Shown here: piece by piece, positions 1 through 9,655 of the stretch
Layout of the letters: each line of letters begins with the position of its first letter
Position numbering within the stretch: the first letter of the stretch is position 1
Assembly (NCBI GenBank): GCA_027335515.1
Contig: DAHWHT010000124.1
Span: 1 to 11,234, forward strand
DNA from: Clostridia bacterium
GTDB lineage: Bacteria; Bacillota_E; RBS10-35; JAJYVN01
Direction: 5' to 3'
Length of the DNA: 11,234 nt
The notes under the pieces: model-generated
Told to the model about the DNA's origin: nothing
The model's input: only the letters and a program-made list of their open reading frames with translations
Databases searched by the model: none
Made by a program: the position numbers and the translations under genes

Positions 1-1
1 G

Positions 2-922
2 GGCGCCTGGCCCCCCGCGGCGGCCCTGGGGGGGACATCCGGCTTCCAGCGCCTGATGCGGTACGCGGCCGCCCACGGAGACCGTATCCTTCCAGCCCTG
101 GATCCGTTGGATGCGTATGCGGCCAACGGGGGTTTCTCCCCGCGGGCGCAGGTGCTCACCCTGCCCGACCACCTGCCCCTGGAGCGGACGTCGACGGGGC
201 ACTTCCTGCTGGACGGCCCCGCCTCCCTGGGCTTGGTGAAGGCCGCCCTCGGCCGCCTGGCCCCTCTGGCGTCGCAAGGGCTGGCGCTGCTGAGAGTCGG
301 GGCCGGCCTACCGGCCCAGACCCAGGAGGGGGCTGGGAGCCTCAGCCGCTACTGGCGCGCCGCCGCAACCCTGGCGGCGCGTGCCGGCGGGCTCCAGGTC
401 GAGGGTGGCAACGCCTACCTCTTCCCGGCGGGGGGCACCGTGCTGGATGCCCCGATCCGGGACGGAGGCCTGGCGTTCGAGAGCTCCGGATACCCGGCCT
501 GGGAGGTCATGGTGCACGGGACCCTACCCTACGTGGCCGCGCCGATCAACCTCAGCGCCAACCCGCGCCGCGCCCTCCTGGCAGCGGAGGGGGTTGGCGC
601 CCTGCCGTCCGTAGAACTCAGCGGACCGCCCTCCAAGGCCTTGGAGTCCCTTCAGCCCGATCCCTACTTCGCGGCGGGGTATCGCCGCTGGCTGTCCCTG
701 GCGCGGTCGGCGGCCGCCGTCAGCGCCCAGTTGGCCGCGGTGTCCCGGCAAGGGTTGGTCGGCTACCGCCGATTGGCGCCCAACCTGACCCGGACCCGCT
801 TCGGCCCTGGCCCAGGCCCGGAGCGTGTGCTGTGGGTCAACACCGGTAGTGGGACCGCGCACTGGCATGGGCGGACGATTCCGGCAGAAGCCGCCGTGTG
901 GACCAGGAGGGGGGCGCCATGA
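2..922 (+). CDS. DUF5696-type protein, C-terminal part (5' end off window)
   Basis: The reading frame is open from the first bases of the window to the TGA at 920-922 (about 306 residues), so this is the C-terminal part of a larger protein. The first ATG in view (56) lies inside sequence that already reads as protein (LGGTSGFQRL), so it is probably not the true start. The segments GGNAYL, VLDAPI, AFESSGYPAWE, MVHGTLPYVAAPIN and a late RRWLSLA helix match my memory of the conserved core of DUF5696 proteins, which are often encoded beside carbohydrate ABC transporters. Their biochemical role is not established; a glycoside-hydrolase-like barrel is plausible. No signal peptide can be judged because the N-terminus is missing. 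The stop overlaps the next start as ATGA, which indicates translational coupling with the permeases. Family assignment is from recognition only. Confidence 0.72.
   Translation, partial: GAWPPAAALGGTSGFQRLMRYAAAHGDRILPALDPLDAYAANGGFSPRAQVLTLPDHLPLERTSTGHFLLDGPASLGLVKAALGRLAPLASQGLALLRVGAGLPAQTQEGAGSLSRYWRAAATLAARAGGLQVEGGNAYLFPAGGTVLDAPIRDGGLAFESSGYPAWEVMVHGTLPYVAAPINLSANPRRALLAAEGVGALPSVELSGPPSKALESLQPDPYFAAGYRRWLSLARSAAAVSAQLAAVSRQGLVGYRRLAPNLTRTRFGPGPGPERVLWVNTGSGTAHWHGRTIPAEAAVWTRRGAP
905..910 (+). promoter_or_regulatory. Shine-Dalgarno deciding the MalF-type permease start
   Basis: A perfect AGGAGG lies eight bases before the ATG at 919, inside the last codons of the DUF5696-type gene. 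It favours ATG 919 over the in-frame GTG at 898, which lies upstream of this site and would add seven residues. Confidence 0.8.
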
Positions 923-1779
923 CCACCGGGGTTCCGGCATCGCCCCCGCGGCCGGGTGCGCTGCGGCGGCGTTGGGCGCACGCCGGCCTGAGTTTCCTGC
1001 TCCCCTGGGTCCTGGGGTTCCTGGCGTTCCAAGCCTACCCCCTGGGTCTGTCGCTACTGGAGAGCTTCCAGCACGTCGCCATCGTCGGGCGGGGAACGCA
1101 TTGGGTGGGGTTCACCCAGTACCGCCAAGCCCTGTTCGGCAGCGCCCGCGTCGATCCCATCCTGCTCGGGAGCTTACTGGCCACTGTCGTGCAGGTTCCG
1201 CTGGTGGTGGTCTTCGCCTTGGCGGTCGCCCTGCTTCTGGACCGACCACTGTTGGGCGGGACCTTGTTCAAGACCATCTTTTTCATTCCGGTGGCGATCG
1301 GTTCCTCTGCGGTCGTGTCGCAGATCGTCGCCTTCGGGGGGGCGCCGACCCTGGTGAGCCCGGGGGAGGAGGCGCTGCTGGCCGCGACGGTCGGGCCCTT
1401 GCTGGCCGGAGAACTGGTGCGCCTCCTCGCCGACATCACCGTCGTCATGTGGCATTCCGGGATTCAGATCCTGCTGCTGTTGGCGGGGCTGCGCGCCCTG
1501 CCGCGGTCCGTGTACGAGGCGGCCCGCGTGGACGGGGCGAATGCCTGGCAGGTGTTTCACCGCCTGACGCTGCCCCTGCTGCGACCGACCCTCACCGTGA
1601 CCGTCGTCTATTCGGTGATCGCCTCATTCACCGGTGCGACCAACCCGATGATGCGCTACCTCGTCGCCCAGTTCCTCAATCTGCATCCCGGCTACGACTC
1701 GGCGGTCGGCTGGCTGTACTTCGCTGGCATCTTCGTGCTCCTGGGCGGGCTGGTCGTCGCCCTCGAGCGCCGACGCTGA
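919..1779 (+). CDS. Carbohydrate ABC transporter permease, MalF type
   Basis: A 286-residue inner-membrane permease of the binding-protein-dependent sugar transporters. After a basic N-terminus (RPGALRRRW), hydrophobic segments begin near residue 24 (LSFLLPWVLGFLAFQAYPLGLSL) and continue at about 80-100, 111-130, 170-192, 228-245 and 262-282, giving about six membrane spans. The EAA loop that docks on the ATPase is clear at about 200-223 (EAARVDGANAWQVFHRLTLP). The start is ATG 919, set by the AGGAGG at 905-910 and by the four-base ATGA overlap with the upstream gene. The length is normal for the family. The second permease begins 30 bases downstream, as expected for a heterodimeric pore. No solute-binding protein or ATPase is in the window: the former may lie to the left, and the latter may be shared (MsmX-like). 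The substrate cannot be told. Confidence 0.93.
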   Translation: MTTGVPASPPRPGALRRRWAHAGLSFLLPWVLGFLAFQAYPLGLSLLESFQHVAIVGRGTHWVGFTQYRQALFGSARVDPILLGSLLATVVQVPLVVVFALAVALLLDRPLLGGTLFKTIFFIPVAIGSSAVVSQIVAFGGAPTLVSPGEEALLAATVGPLLAGELVRLLADITVVMWHSGIQILLLLAGLRALPRSVYEAARVDGANAWQVFHRLTLPLLRPTLTVTVVYSVIASFTGATNPMMRYLVAQFLNLHPGYDSAVGWLYFAGIFVLLGGLVVALERRR

Positions 1780-1809
1780 GGGCGACCAGCACGGAAAGGG
1801 GGGGATGGT

Positions 1810-2757
1810 ATGGTACGCTCACCTCTGGCAGGCACCCGCCGTACCCTGGGGGCGTGGCCGCGGCGGGCACCGAGCACCCGGCGGCTGCGGCGTCTGGGGG
1901 GCGCCCTGGTCATCTACGGCCTGCTGTGCGTGTTCGCCTTCACGCTCGCCTACCCCCTGCTGTACCTGGTGGCGACGTCGTTGAAGTCGGTGCCGGCGTT
2001 TCTCAATCCGCTCCTGATGTGGATACCGGTGCATCCCGACGGGGGCAACTACGTCGCCGCCTGGCGAGGTCTGCGGTACCCCTCCGCCCTGCTGGACACG
2101 GTCATCGTCGCCTCGCTGGGGGCCGCGTGCCAAGTGGTGGCGGCGGCGATCATCGGGTACGGGCTCGGCCGGCCGAGGACACACTTCCCCGGGCGGAATC
2201 TGATCATCGGCCTGGTGCTGCTGACGCTGATCGTACCCCCGGAGACGGTGATCGTCGCCCTCTACCGGACGTATGTCGGCTTCCATTGGATCAACACGCC
2301 CTGGCCGCTGACCGTGCCGGGCCTCTTCGGGCAGGGCCTGCGCGGCGGGTTGTTCATCCTGGTGTTTCGCCAGGTGTATGCGGCCCTGCCTGGAGAGGTG
2401 GAGGAAGCCGGTCAACTCGACGGCGCGGGTCCCTGGCGCATCTGGTGGAGCCTGATGCTTCCCCTGGCCGGACCGGCGCTGACGGTCACGGCCGTGCTCT
2501 CGTTCGTCTGGCACTGGAACGACTACTTCCAGCCGGCCATGTTCCTGAACGCGAACTTTACCACGCTGCCGCTGCGGTTCGCCAACGCAGTGAGTTCCAT
2601 TCTCGCCAATCCCGCCGCCGCGTCCTTCGCCCGCTACAACGTATCGGTGATCATGGCCGAAGCCGTTCTGGTCACCGCGCCCGCCCTGCTCGGCTATGTC
2701 GTGGTGAGTCGCTTTTTTCTCCGCAGCTTCGATCGGGCCGGCGGCGGCGAGTTTTGA
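1810..2757 (+). CDS. Carbohydrate ABC transporter permease, MalG type
   Basis: A 315-residue partner permease. A basic N-terminus of about 30 residues, slightly long for the family, precedes the first span (GGALVIYGLLCVFAFTLAYP), which runs into the typical MalG sequence LLYLVATSLKS. Further spans follow at about 96-120, 132-155, 175-195, 225-245 and 280-300. The EAA loop is at about 196-219 (EVEEAGQLDGAGPWRIWWSL), followed by LPLAGPALTV and a WHWNDYFQPAMFL segment characteristic of MalG-type subunits. The purine-rich stretch GGAAAGGGGGG (1793-1803) serves as ribosome-binding site for ATG 1810. Only 30 bases separate it from the first permease, so the two are one transcription unit. Nothing indicates truncation. 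Confidence 0.93.
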   Translation: MVRSPLAGTRRTLGAWPRRAPSTRRLRRLGGALVIYGLLCVFAFTLAYPLLYLVATSLKSVPAFLNPLLMWIPVHPDGGNYVAAWRGLRYPSALLDTVIVASLGAACQVVAAAIIGYGLGRPRTHFPGRNLIIGLVLLTLIVPPETVIVALYRTYVGFHWINTPWPLTVPGLFGQGLRGGLFILVFRQVYAALPGEVEEAGQLDGAGPWRIWWSLMLPLAGPALTVTAVLSFVWHWNDYFQPAMFLNANFTTLPLRFANAVSSILANPAAASFARYNVSVIMAEAVLVTAPALLGYVVVSRFFLRSFDRAGGGEF

Positions 2758-2758
2758 G

Positions 2759-2801
2759 GCCGTGGAAGGTCCGAGCCGTGGGAGGTCCGAGCCGTGGGAG
2801 G
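2759..2801 (+). repeat. 16-bp tandem direct repeat, 2.7 copies
   Basis: The unit GCCGTGGRAGGTCCGA occurs at 2759-2774 (R=A) and 2775-2790 (R=G), with a partial third copy, GCCGTGGGAGG, at 2791-2801. It begins directly after the stop codon of the MalG-type permease. It could be an operator array or simply slippage-prone DNA. Confidence 0.85.
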
Positions 2802-2820
2802 CGGCGTCCCCGCCCACGGC
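2791..2820 (+). other. Hairpin after the permease genes
   Basis: GCCGTGGG (2791-2798) and CCCACGGC (2813-2820) form a perfect 8-bp stem around a 14-base GC-rich loop. The left arm is the third copy of the tandem repeat. No T-run follows, so it does not fit a classical intrinsic terminator. It may act as an mRNA 3'-end stabiliser between the permease and oxidoreductase genes. Confidence 0.5.
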
Positions 2821-2954
2821 GTCTCGCAGAATGTCCGAACAGGTTGCGGACGGCGCAGGAGTCTGGCCTGACCCCCTGAATCGTGTGGTCCGCTGGGTTC
2901 ATGCGGTACCCGTCCCGGACACCGCGGCCCAGCTGTCCCAACAAAGGGAGGGAA

Positions 2955-2970
2955 GGGGCCGGAAGGCCCC
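2955..2970 (+). other. GC hairpin with GNRA loop at the oxidoreductase start
   Basis: GGGGCC (2955-2960), GGAA (2961-2964) and GGCCCC (2965-2970) form a perfect 6-bp stem capped by a GGAA (GNRA) tetraloop. It ends one base before the possible GTG start 2971 and six bases before ATG 2977. The purines most likely to bind 16S rRNA (GGAAGG at 2961-2966) sit in its loop and arm, so folding would affect initiation. Confidence 0.6.
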
Positions 2971-2976
2971 GTGTGG

Positions 2977-5602
<2,626 letters not shown>

Positions 5603-5612
5603 CGTCCCCACC

Positions 5613-5618
5613 CCTCCT
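5613..5618 (-). promoter_or_regulatory. Shine-Dalgarno for the creatininase-family gene
   Basis: On the - strand AGGAGG (5618 to 5613) lies about ten bases before GTG 5602. It supports that start over the distant in-frame ATG at 5785, which would overlap the end of the enolase-like gene. Confidence 0.65.
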
Positions 5619-5724
5619 CCGGTCCTCTCGCCGCGATGTCCAGCCCTCCTGTCGGCGGAGCCGCGCTCCTTCCACAGCTGCCGGGCCGCCTCGACGTACT
5701 CCCCGAAGAAGGGGAGCGTGGCGC

Positions 5725-6996
5725 TTACACCGGTCGTCCTTCGTGCACGCCGCCGGCCTGCGCGCGCCGCTGCAGCTCCCGCCACGCCGGCGTGCCGTCG
5801 TCGGGGATGCGCTCCAGGCGGACGCCCCGCTGGAAGAGGGGCAGCCGGCCGCCCAGGAAGTCGTCCCAGTACTGCTGCGTGTGCGCGTAGTAGCTGGTCG
5901 CGCCCGACGGCCAGCGGATCGCCAGCAGCAGGCCCGGGTGGGGGTAGGGCTTGGCGCGCGCGGGGATGCGGTGGCGCTCCAGCGCCTCCGGATCGAGCTC
6001 GACGCCGAGGCCCGGCCCGTCGGGGATGGCGGCGAGGCCCCCCGACACCCCCATGGCCGGGCGGATGAGCTGATGCTCATAGAGCTGGTGGCAGTTGATC
6101 GCCGGCCAGCGGGCATGGGAGAGCACGGCGGCGAGGTGCAGGGCCCAGGTGGCGGTGATGCCGGTGCCCACCAGCTGCAGCCAGAAGACCTTGTCGGCCG
6201 CCGCGGCGACGGCCGCCTGGCGCAGCACGGCGGAGGCCCCGCCGCCGATGACGAAGCCGTCGCAGACATCCTCCCTGAGCGCCGTGAGGATCGGCGGCGA
6301 GCCGTAGTGCATGGCGATGGGCACGCGGGTCTGGCTGCGCAGGAAGCGGTTGCCCTGCACGTCCTCCTGGGGCAGCGGCGACTCGAAGATCGCCACGTGC
6401 TGGAACCGCTCCAGTTCGGCGAGCACGCGCGAGGCGTGCGCCGTGTTGACCAGCATGCCGTTGAAGTCGAGGTCGACCTGGAACCAGGGGGGGAGGGTGG
6501 CCGCCAGGGCCGCGCACTGCTCGACGGGATCGAACCAGGGCCGCGCCTTGGTCTTGAAGCTCGTGTACCCCTGGGCCAGCGCGTCGGTGCACTCGGCGAC
6601 CCAGTCCTCGGCCGGCATGTCGATGGCCCACCAGCCGACGAAGGCCCGCTCCCGGGGGCGATGGCCGATGAGCCGGTGGCAGGGCACGCCCAGCGCGCGG
6701 CCGACGGCGTCGAAGAGGGCCATCTGCAGGCCGGCGCCCAGGCCGTCGTCCCACATGCGCTCCGAGGCGTTGCGGCCGACGGCGGAGGCCACCGCCTGGT
6801 CGGAGACCGTGCGCCACGTGTAGTAGGGCATGGTCTCGCCGAATCCGACCACGCCGCAGGCGAGCCGCACGCGACAGACCTCGAAGAGGGTCCAGTGCGG
6901 GATCTCGCGCACCATGTTACGCGCGGGAACCGGACGGAAGGGCAGATCGACCCAGATGCGCTCGACATCGGCGACGGTGAGGTCCAGCAGCGCCAC
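5725..6996 (-). CDS. Enolase-superfamily (mandelate racemase/MLE-like) protein, altered active site
   Basis: 423 residues from GTG 6996. An alternative ATG at 7179 would add 61 low-complexity Pro/Ala/Arg-rich residues and is less likely. The N-terminal capping domain begins VADVERIWVDLPF and includes GFGETMPYYTWRT. The barrel shows SFKTKAR (Lys148-x-Lys150, the KxK of the MLE group), VDLDFNG (Asp177, first metal ligand) and FESPLPQED (Glu205, second ligand). At the third ligand, where the family has aDE, this protein reads IAMHYGSPP (His230, Tyr231). The strand that normally carries the acid-base lysine reads DGFVIGGGASA without it. A tail of about 80 residues follows the barrel. It is therefore either a divergent enzyme with unusual chemistry or a non-catalytic relative. 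It lies upstream of the creatininase-family gene on the same strand. Fold assignment is secure; function is unknown. Confidence 0.83.
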   Translation of the reverse strand: MALLDLTVADVERIWVDLPFRPVPARNMVREIPHWTLFEVCRVRLACGVVGFGETMPYYTWRTVSDQAVASAVGRNASERMWDDGLGAGLQMALFDAVGRALGVPCHRLIGHRPRERAFVGWWAIDMPAEDWVAECTDALAQGYTSFKTKARPWFDPVEQCAALAATLPPWFQVDLDFNGMLVNTAHASRVLAELERFQHVAIFESPLPQEDVQGNRFLRSQTRVPIAMHYGSPPILTALREDVCDGFVIGGGASAVLRQAAVAAAADKVFWLQLVGTGITATWALHLAAVLSHARWPAINCHQLYEHQLIRPAMGVSGGLAAIPDGPGLGVELDPEALERHRIPARAKPYPHPGLLLAIRWPSGATSYYAHTQQYWDDFLGGRLPLFQRGVRLERIPDDGTPAWRELQRRAQAGGVHEGRPV

Positions 6997-7290
6997 CCCC
7001 CACGGGGCGGGGGGTTCGGCGGGCGCGGCCGGGCGCCTGCCGCGACCGGGGCATCCGAGCGCCCCCGGGACAAACGCCCGCGGGCGGCTTCCCGCGGTTG
7101 GCGCTGGCAGGTGAGCGGTGAAGTGCCGCCGCCATGCCCCCTTGCCGGGGCCAGCGGCCGGCCGGGGCGGAAGGGTCATGCACCGTGCCTGGGCAGCGGC
7201 GTGGCGTGATTGCGGCGGATCCCGGGATGTGGTACGTTCGGTTTCCGGCTGGCGCAGGTCGGTCGGAGCCAATCGCATAGGTCGCCATGC
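6997..7290. other. Divergent intergenic region
   Basis: This 294-bp stretch lies between the enolase-like gene (-) and the riboswitch (+) and must hold promoters for both directions. I see no convincing sigma-70 -35/-10 pair on either strand. A - strand frame stays open through it from ATG 7179 but encodes low-complexity Pro/Arg/Ala sequence, so I read it as non-coding. Confidence 0.5.
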
Positions 7291-7417
7291 CGATCGCTGA
7301 GTCGCCGCCCAGCGGCGAACGGGGGAACCAAACGGAATCGTGGGGCGAATCCTCGGAGCCTGGCCGAGGTAGGGGTAACGTTCACTCCGAGCCCGTCAGC
7401 TAACCTCGTAAGCGTGG
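7291..7417 (+). promoter_or_regulatory. c-di-AMP riboswitch (ydaO/yuaA class)
   Basis: The conserved elements occur in the right order. They are CGCT (7295-7298), which closes the outer stem with AGCG (7411-7414); a GC hairpin CGCCG/CGGCG (7303-7307 with 7313-7317); GGGGGAACCA (7321-7330); GGGGCGAATC (7342-7351); a variable hairpin CCTCGG/CCGAGG (7351-7356 with 7364-7369); TAGGGGTAAC (7370-7379); and the hallmark CCGAGCCCG then TCAGCTAACCTCGTAAGCG (7387-7414). This closely resembles the known class that senses cyclic di-AMP and controls potassium/osmolyte transport and cell-wall genes. It is on the same strand as, and 100 bases upstream of, the cation/proton antiporter, which it presumably controls. 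Exact ends are uncertain by a few bases. No T-rich terminator follows. Confidence 0.93.
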
Positions 7418-7463
7418 AATGTGGTGCAGGACGCCTCCTTGCGGAAGGGTGCATGCCGTCGTG

Positions 7464-7508
7464 CCCCGCCCAGAGGTCGGCGGCTCGGCCTCGGCAGCGC
7501 TCTCGGGG
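7464..7508 (+). promoter_or_regulatory. Candidate expression platform hiding the antiporter RBS
   Basis: CCCC (7464-7467) can pair with GGGG (7505-7508), the likely ribosome-binding purines before ATG 7517. AGAG (7472-7475) can pair with CTCT (7500-7503) on the inside of the same stem, leaving an asymmetric GCCC/C internal loop. A competing pairing of GAGG (7473-7476) with CCTC (7489-7492) would free it. This arrangement would let the upstream riboswitch act on translation. It is a by-eye prediction. Confidence 0.35.
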
Positions 7509-7516
7509 GTGTTGCC

Positions 7517-9655
7517 ATGGCGCTGACGTCGCCGGATCTGCTGCGCTTCCTCTTGGAGTTCCTGCTCCTCCTCCTCTTCGCCCGCGGCTTGGGCGAACTC
7601 GCGCGCCGGCTCAACCAACCCCAGGTGATCGGTGAACTCCTGGCCGGGGTGGTCCTGGGGCCCTCGCTGTTTGGCGGGCTGCTGCCCGGGCTGTTCGCGC
7701 TCGTGTTCCCGGCCCAGGGCATACAGCCGCTGCTCCTGCAACTCCTGGCCCAGTTCGGCGTGATCCTCCTGCTGCTGCTCAGCGGCATCGAGGTGGACCT
7801 GGACTTGGTGCGGCGCAAGGCCAAGCCGGCCCTGCTCGTCGCCCTGGGCGGCGTGCTCGTCCCCTTCCTGTGCGGGTACGGCCTGGCCACGGTGCTGCCC
7901 GCGGCCCTGGTGGCCCACGCGCAGGCGCGGCCGGTGTTCGTGCTCTTCGTGGCCACGGCCATGTCCATCTCGGCCATCCCGGTGATCGTGAAGATCCTGC
8001 TGGACATGGACCTGATGCGCCGGGACGTGGGGCAGCTCACGCTGGCCGCCGGGGTGATCAACGACGCCACGGGGTGGTTCCTGCTGGCCCTAGTCGCCGG
8101 GATCGCCACCGCGCGGGCGCTGCCGCTGGGCGGTTTGGCGGTCTCCGTCTTCGGGACGCTGGCCTTCGCGGCCTTCTGTTTCACCGTCGGCTACCGCCTC
8201 ATCCGCACCCTGGTGCACTGGGTGGACGACCACTTCGGCGGGGAGAGCGCCACGCTCAGTTGCGTGCTCGTGGTGGGCCTGGCCGGCGCGGCGGTCACCC
8301 AGGCCTTGCACGTCGAGGCGTTTCTCGGTGCCTTCCTCATCGGCGTGCAGCTCTCGCGCATCCCCCGCGTGACCCGGGCCGCGCGCCGCCAGTTGGAGGC
8401 CATGACCCTCGGTGTGTTCGCGCCGGTCTTCTTCGCCGTGGCCGGGTTGAAGGTCAACGTTCCGCAGTTGCTGACCCCTTCGCTGCTCGCCGTCCTGGCG
8501 GCGGTGATCGCGGTGGCCTGTGTGGGCAAGTTCGCCGGCACCTATTTGGGCGCGCGGCTGGCGGGTGTCTCCCCCTGGTTGTCCGCGGCACTCGGGTCCG
8601 GGATGAACGCGCGCGGCGCGGTGGAGATCATCGTCGCGACGGTCGGTCTGCAACTGGGCGTCCTGACCGTCCCTATGTACTCGATCATCGTGACCATGGC
8701 GGTGGCCACCTCGGTCATGGCGCCGCCCCTGCTGCGCTGGACCCTGCGGCGCGCCCCCGTCGATCCCGAAGAGCAGCGGCGGTTGCAGCGGGAGGCGCGC
8801 GAGGCGCAGAGCTTCCTCCATGGCTTGCGGCGGATGCTGGTGCCGGTGCGCGACGGGCGGTACGCCCTGGTGGCCGGGGAGGTAGTGGCCCACCTGGCCG
8901 GGACGCGCGCGGTGGAGGCGGTGGCCCTGCATATCCGGAGGGACGGGGAAGACGGGGGTGCGCCGCCGCTGCCCCGTCCCTCCGGCGACGATGCGCAGGT
9001 TGAGTGGAAACAACGGGCGGCCATGAGCCGGGAGGGTGTCGCCGAGGCCATCCTGGCCGAAGCCGGTCGGGACTATGACCTGCTGGTCCTGGGGGCGGCG
9101 GCGGGGCGGCCGGATTCCGGCCTCTTCGGGCCGGTGGTGGATGCGGTGGTCCAGGCCACGCCGTGTGCGGTGTTGGTGCTGCACGCGCCACAGTGGCGGC
9201 AGGACGGGGTGCGGGTGCGGCGCGTCCTGCTGCCCACGGCGGGCACGCGGGCGGACATGCGGGCGGCGGAGTTCGCCGTGGCCCTGGCCCGCGGGACCGG
9301 GGCCGAGATTCTGGCGCTGCACGTGGTGGACACCTCGCCGCTGACGGAAACCTTTGGCGGCCGAGCCATGGGCCTACTGCGTTCGGCGGATGAACACGGC
9401 CGGCACGCGACGGTGGCGGTCCACCGCCTGGGGGAGGCGGCCGGTGTCTCGGTTCACCGCTCGGTGCGCATGCTGGTGGGCGGCGTGGTCAGTGACGAGA
9501 TTATCCACTACGCGGCGGCCAGCGGCTGCGACCTGATCCTCATGCACGCCGAGCGCCGCGCCACGCACGACGAACTGTACTGCGGGCGCACCGTCCAACA
9601 GGTCCTCCGCCATGCCCGCTGTCCGGTCGCGGTCCTCCTGGACCCGGCCGACTGA
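7517..9655 (+). CDS. CPA2-family cation/proton antiporter with two USP-like domains
   Basis: 712 residues from ATG 7517, preceded by GGGGGTG. The GTG at 7421 in the same frame would extend into the riboswitch leader and lacks membrane-protein character. Residues 1-400 form a KefB/NapA-type exchanger domain of about 12-13 spans. Landmarks are NQPQVIGELLAGVVLGPS (from 33), LLSGIEVDLDLV, MSISAIPVIVKIL, the core INDATGW with Asn182-Asp183, EAFLGAFLIGVQLSRIPR, and GMNARGAVEIIVATVGL. Asn-Asp in place of Asp-Asp usually goes with electroneutral exchange. A linker rich in Arg/Glu leads to a first USP-like domain (about 438-560, ending LVLGAAAGRPDSGLFGPVVDAVV and CAVLVL) and a second (about 565-712, from RRVLLPTAGTR to CPVAVLLDP). 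The second lacks the glycine-rich ATP loop. The ion (K+ or Na+) cannot be read from sequence. The riboswitch upstream indicates control by c-di-AMP. Confidence 0.92.
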   Translation: MALTSPDLLRFLLEFLLLLLFARGLGELARRLNQPQVIGELLAGVVLGPSLFGGLLPGLFALVFPAQGIQPLLLQLLAQFGVILLLLLSGIEVDLDLVRRKAKPALLVALGGVLVPFLCGYGLATVLPAALVAHAQARPVFVLFVATAMSISAIPVIVKILLDMDLMRRDVGQLTLAAGVINDATGWFLLALVAGIATARALPLGGLAVSVFGTLAFAAFCFTVGYRLIRTLVHWVDDHFGGESATLSCVLVVGLAGAAVTQALHVEAFLGAFLIGVQLSRIPRVTRAARRQLEAMTLGVFAPVFFAVAGLKVNVPQLLTPSLLAVLAAVIAVACVGKFAGTYLGARLAGVSPWLSAALGSGMNARGAVEIIVATVGLQLGVLTVPMYSIIVTMAVATSVMAPPLLRWTLRRAPVDPEEQRRLQREAREAQSFLHGLRRMLVPVRDGRYALVAGEVVAHLAGTRAVEAVALHIRRDGEDGGAPPLPRPSGDDAQVEWKQRAAMSREGVAEAILAEAGRDYDLLVLGAAAGRPDSGLFGPVVDAVVQATPCAVLVLHAPQWRQDGVRVRRVLLPTAGTRADMRAAEFAVALARGTGAEILALHVVDTSPLTETFGGRAMGLLRSADEHGRHATVAVHRLGEAAGVSVHRSVRMLVGGVVSDEIIHYAAASGCDLILMHAERRATHDELYCGRTVQQVLRHARCPVAVLLDPAD

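Noticed and set aside
825..2879. 684-residue + strand open frame across both permeases
   Set aside because: It is an out-of-frame shadow: Arg/Gly/Pro-rich with no recognisable domain, while the overlapping frames give clear EAA-loop permeases.
5699..5716. CTCCCC/GGGGAG hairpin just after the enolase-like stop as a terminator
   Set aside because: The stem is only 6 bp and no T-run follows on the - strand; the downstream gene is close and probably co-transcribed.
5743..7209. 488-residue + strand open frame antisense to the enolase-like gene
   Set aside because: Antisense shadow typical of GC-rich genes; the - strand frame carries the family motifs.
7230..7290. Sigma-70 promoter for the riboswitch transcript (GCATAG near 7275 as -10)
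   Set aside because: No acceptable -35 element at the right spacing, and the -10 match is poor.
7421..7516. GTG 7421 as the antiporter start
   Set aside because: It would place the N-terminus in the riboswitch leader and add an Arg-rich 32-residue segment not seen in CPA2 exchangers; ATG 7517 directly precedes the first membrane span.
8090..9322. 410-residue - strand open frame inside the antiporter
   Set aside because: Antisense shadow of a clear membrane protein, full of Gln/Arg/His with no domain.
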